Assembly (NCBI GenBank): GCA_945835425.1
Contig: CAMAJC010000074.1
Coordinates: forward strand, 1-7,741
DNA length: 7,741 bases
Direction: 5' to 3'
Source of the DNA: an uncultured Clostridia bacterium
GTDB taxonomy: Bacteria; Bacillota; Clostridia; Oscillospirales; Ruminococcaceae
Position numbers and translations under genes: made by a program. The notes beneath the pieces are model-generated. The model was not told the DNA's origin. It was given only the letters and a program-made list of their open reading frames with translations, and ran no database searches. This document shows, piece by piece, positions 5,440 through 7,741 of this stretch (its first letter is position 1; every line of letters begins with the position of its first letter).

Positions 5440-7347
5440 ATGCTGAAAATCACCCTCAAAGACGGCTCGGTCAAAGAGTATGACCACGCCCTCTCCGCTA
5501 TCGAAGTCGCGCAGGATTTAAGTGCCGGTCTTGCCCGCGTCGCCTGTGCCGCCGAGATCGACGGGGAAGCAGTCGACCTGCGCACCGTTATCGACCATGA
5601 CGTAACCCTCAATATCCTCACCGCCAAGGACGAGGCCGGTCTTTCGACTCTCCGCCACACCGCGTCCCATGTCATGGCCCAGGCGATCAAGCGCCTCTGG
5701 CCGGACGCCAAGCTGGCAATCGGCCCTTCCATCGCCGATGGCTTCTACTATGACATCGACCCTGTCACCCCCATCACCGCCGACGACCTCCCGAAGATCG
5801 AAGCGGAGATGAAAAAGATCATCAAGGAAGCCCTGCCGCTGGAACGCTTTGAGCTGCCCCGCGCCGAAGCCATCGCCATGATGGAGGAAAAAGGCGAGCC
5901 CTATAAGGTCGAGCTGATTCAGGACCTGCCGGAAGACGCAGTCATCAGCTTCTATAAACAGGGCGATTTCACCGACCTCTGCGCCGGTCCCCACCTGATG
6001 AACACCAAGGACGTCGGCAAGGCTTACAAGCTGATGAGCATTGCAGGCGCTTACTGGCGCGGCAGCGAAAAGAACAAGATGCTGACCCGTATCTACGCCA
6101 CCGCTTTCGCCAAGAAAGAGGAGCTGGACGCCTATATCACCATGATGGAAGAGGCGAAAAAGCGCGACCATCGTAAGCTCGGCCGTGAGCTTGGCCTCTT
6201 TATGATGCACGATGCAGGCCCCGGTTTCCCGTTCTTCCTGCCCAAGGGCATGACCCTGAAAAACACCCTGCTGGATTACTGGAGAAAAATCCACAAAAAG
6301 GCAGGCTATGTCGAGGTTTCGACTCCCATCATCCTCAACCGCAGCCTGTGGGAGACTTCCGGCCACTGGGATCACTACAAGGATAATATGTACACCACCG
6401 TCATCGACGACGAAGACTACGCGATTAAGCCGATGAACTGCCCCGGCGGCGTTCTGGTTTACGCATCCGAGCCGCGCTCCTACCGCGACCTGCCGATGCG
6501 CGTCGGCGAGCTGGGCCTGGTACACCGCCATGAGAAATCCGGCCAGCTCCACGGCCTGATGCGCGTCCGCTGCTTCACCCAGGACGACGCCCACATCTTC
6601 ATGACCCCTGACCAGATCAAGGACGAGATCAAAGGCGTTGTCGCCCTGATCGACCAGGTTTATTCGCTGTTCGGCTTCAAGTACCATGTCGAGCTGTCCA
6701 CCAGACCCGAGGATTCCATGGGCAGCGACGAGGACTGGGAAGCAGCGACCGACGGCCTGCGCTCCGCTCTGGACGAGCTGGGACTCCCTTATGTCGTCAA
6801 CGAAGGCGACGGCGCGTTCTACGGCCCCAAGATCGACTTCCATCTGACCGACTGCATCGGCCGTACCTGGCAGTGCGGCACCATCCAGCTGGACTTCCAG
6901 CTGCCCCAGCGCTTTGACCTGACCTACACCGGCGCAGACGGCGAGAAACACCGCCCGATCATGATCCACCGCGTCGTACTCGGCTCTGTCGAGCGGTTTA
7001 TCGGTATCCTGATCGAGCACTTTGCAGGCGCATTCCCCATGTGGCTTGCTCCCGTTCAGGTCAAGGTTCTGCCCATCTCCGAGAAGTATATGGACTTTGC
7101 AAAGAAAGCTCAGCAGGCCCTTGAAGACGCCGGCATCCGCACCGAGATCGACACCCGTTCCGAAAAGATCGGCTTCAAGATCCGTCAGGCGCAGATGGAA
7201 AAGGTGCCCTTCATGATGATCCTCGGCGACAAAGAGGCCGAGACCGGCAATGTCTCGATCCGTGCCCGCGACGGTTCCCAGGAGACCCTGTCGATGGACG
7301 CTTTCATCGACAAGTGCCATGATATGATTGAGAACATGACGAAGTAA
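5440..7347 (+). CDS. thrS: Threonine--tRNA ligase (threonyl-tRNA synthetase)
   Basis: This full-length 635-residue class II synthetase charges tRNA-Thr with threonine using ATP in the cytoplasm. Domains in order are an N-terminal TGS domain (about 1-62) and an editing domain with HTASH (73-77) and CAGPH (181-185), which removes mischarged serine. The catalytic core (about 240-535) and a C-terminal anticodon-binding domain (about 540-635) follow. Zinc ligands that recognise threonine are C334 (MNCPG), H385 (DDAH) and H510 (MIH). Motif 2 has R363 and E365 (HRHE), and motif 3 has R519 (SVER). Nothing essential is missing and the length is normal for bacteria. The ATG at 5440 has AAAGGA (5425-5430) nine bases upstream. 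Expression is controlled by the preceding T-box, and a strong terminator follows, so it is a single-gene transcript. Confidence 0.98.
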   Translation: MLKITLKDGSVKEYDHALSAIEVAQDLSAGLARVACAAEIDGEAVDLRTVIDHDVTLNILTAKDEAGLSTLRHTASHVMAQAIKRLWPDAKLAIGPSIADGFYYDIDPVTPITADDLPKIEAEMKKIIKEALPLERFELPRAEAIAMMEEKGEPYKVELIQDLPEDAVISFYKQGDFTDLCAGPHLMNTKDVGKAYKLMSIAGAYWRGSEKNKMLTRIYATAFAKKEELDAYITMMEEAKKRDHRKLGRELGLFMMHDAGPGFPFFLPKGMTLKNTLLDYWRKIHKKAGYVEVSTPIILNRSLWETSGHWDHYKDNMYTTVIDDEDYAIKPMNCPGGVLVYASEPRSYRDLPMRVGELGLVHRHEKSGQLHGLMRVRCFTQDDAHIFMTPDQIKDEIKGVVALIDQVYSLFGFKYHVELSTRPEDSMGSDEDWEAATDGLRSALDELGLPYVVNEGDGAFYGPKIDFHLTDCIGRTWQCGTIQLDFQLPQRFDLTYTGADGEKHRPIMIHRVVLGSVERFIGILIEHFAGAFPMWLAPVQVKVLPISEKYMDFAKKAQQALEDAGIRTEIDTRSEKIGFKIRQAQMEKVPFMMILGDKEAETGNVSIRARDGSQETLSMDAFIDKCHDMIENMTK

Positions 7348-7356
7348 TTTCCGTGC

Positions 7357-7395
7357 AAAAAAGACGCTGCCTGAAGCCGGGCAGCGTCTTTTCTG
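7357..7395 (+). terminator. Intrinsic terminator of thrS
   Basis: AAAAGACGCTGCC (7359-7371) and GGCAGCGTCTTTT (7380-7392) form a perfect 13-bp stem with an 8-nt loop, 11 nt after the thrS stop codon. The stem runs into TTTTCTGTT. On the minus strand the same stem ends in TTTTTT, so it could act in both directions. Confidence 0.9.
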
Positions 7396-7424
7396 TTATG
7401 ATCCAGTGGGCTTTTGTGTATAAT
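7396..7424 (+). promoter_or_regulatory. Candidate distal promoter of the right-end regulator gene
   Basis: A perfect TATAAT (7419-7424) is preceded at 17 bp by a poor -35, TTATGA (7396-7401). It begins right after the thrS terminator. If used, the leader before the ATG at 7642 would exceed 200 nt. Confidence 0.35.
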
Positions 7425-7509
7425 CCATGAAGGCAAGCCGATTTTATCCGGCGTCTTCGGCAATATTTTTGTGCAATGAAACGAAGATGGAATCTGTCAA
7501 AAAATATGC

Positions 7510-7538
7510 AAGACAAAACAGCGCTTTTGTGATATACT
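7510..7538 (+). promoter_or_regulatory. Candidate proximal promoter of the right-end regulator gene
   Basis: TATACT (7533-7538) is preceded by TGA, an extended -10. At 17 bp upstream is AAGACA (7510-7515), four of six matches to -35. Initiation near 7545 would give a leader of about 97 nt. The extended -10 makes it somewhat better than the candidate at 7396-7424. Confidence 0.45.
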
Positions 7539-7613
7539 ATCTTTTAGCATTTATTTATATTTCCAATAAAGAGAGAGAGGAATTCGTCTGGAAGCTTTTC
7601 AGGCGCCGTTTTG

Positions 7614-7632
7614 CTGCGCAGATACCGCGCAG
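7614..7632 (+). other. Small hairpin touching the ribosome binding site
   Basis: CTGCGC (7614-7619) and GCGCAG (7627-7632) form a 6-bp stem with a 7-nt loop. Its 3' arm takes in the first two bases of AGGGA (7631-7635), the likely Shine-Dalgarno of the gene starting at 7642. Partial masking of that site is possible, but the stem is short. Confidence 0.3.
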
Positions 7633-7641
7633 GGACGGAAA

Positions 7642-7741
7642 ATGGATGTAAAAATGGACAGAATTCATATTCAGACATTTGGCAAATTTGAGATTATCTG
7701 CGGCGGCCAGGTCGTCCGCCTGGAGCGGAGCGACTCCACCA
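7642..7741 (+). CDS. Partial: probable SARP/BTAD-type transcriptional regulator, N-terminus only
   Basis: Only 33 codons are present before the window edge, and the frame stays open. The segment IHIQTFGKFEI (8-18) followed by GGQVVRLERSDST resembles the first strands of the winged-helix domain that precedes a BTAD domain in SARP-like regulators of Clostridia, where a short FG-x-F-x-I strand and a GG/DG turn lead into an RSxK helix. Such proteins bind DNA as transcriptional activators or response regulators. The ATG at 7642 has AGGGA (7631-7635) six bases upstream; an in-frame ATG at 7654 is the alternative start. The catalytic or sensory remainder is out of view, so the family call is tentative. 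Confidence 0.55.
   Translation, partial: MDVKMDRIHIQTFGKFEIICGGQVVRLERSDST

Noticed and set aside
5518..7320. A 600-codon minus-strand frame opposite thrS
   Set aside because: thrS has every catalytic and zinc residue on the + strand. The opposite frame is a codon-bias artefact of high GC.
7427..7651. A 74-codon + frame ending inside the start of the regulator gene
   Set aside because: No Shine-Dalgarno precedes its ATG, it runs over a probable promoter, and its sequence has no family character. A leader peptide is conceivable but unsupported.

Overview
The window looks like a chromosomal segment from a Gram-positive Firmicute of class Clostridia, probably in the Oscillospirales/Ruminococcaceae range. 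The reasons are the moderately high GC content, purine-rich ribosome binding sites, vegetative -35/-10 promoters often with an extended TGn -10, a tRNA-sensing T-box leader ahead of a synthetase gene, and GTAGGG-type palindromic repeats between genes. The assignment is inference; there is no rRNA or other taxonomic marker in the window.

Layout, left to right: (1) Positions 1-184 hold a control region with a well-formed + promoter, a 26-bp inverted repeat touching its -35 box, and a weaker divergent promoter pointing off the left edge. (2) 185-550 (+) is a complete small MmcQ/YjbR-family protein. (3) 551-1076 has no gene. It contains a palindromic repeat cluster (585-726), an unexplained hairpin-rich stretch (727-968), and hairpins that probably terminate the next gene. 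(4) 1077-2363 (-) is a PLP-dependent aspartate-type aminotransferase with its own promoter at 2488-2516. (5) 2669-4738 (-) is a UvrD/PcrA-like superfamily 1 DNA helicase starting at GTG, with a PcrA-type C-terminal Tudor-like domain and a strong hairpin in its leader. (6) 4739-5439 is a divergent control region. It carries the helicase promoter (-), a REP-like palindrome, the thrS promoter (+), and a full threonine T-box leader with terminator and antiterminator. (7) 5440-7347 (+) is threonyl-tRNA synthetase, closed by a strong terminator at 7357-7395. (8) The right end has two candidate promoters and the first 33 codons of a probable SARP/BTAD-type transcriptional regulator, cut by the window edge at 7642-7741.

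The genes do not form one pathway or operon. Each has its own promoter, and they are mostly housekeeping: amino-acid metabolism, DNA repair/replication and translation. The clearest regulatory circuit is thrS, whose leader should let transcription through when uncharged tRNA-Thr builds up. I found no defence island, phage, CRISPR array, insertion sequence or biosynthetic cluster. The less explained material is noncoding: the repeat cluster and structured stretch at 585-983, the dyad at 94-119, the helicase leader hairpin at 4784-4814, and the unusually long ACC-rich specifier region of the T-box.
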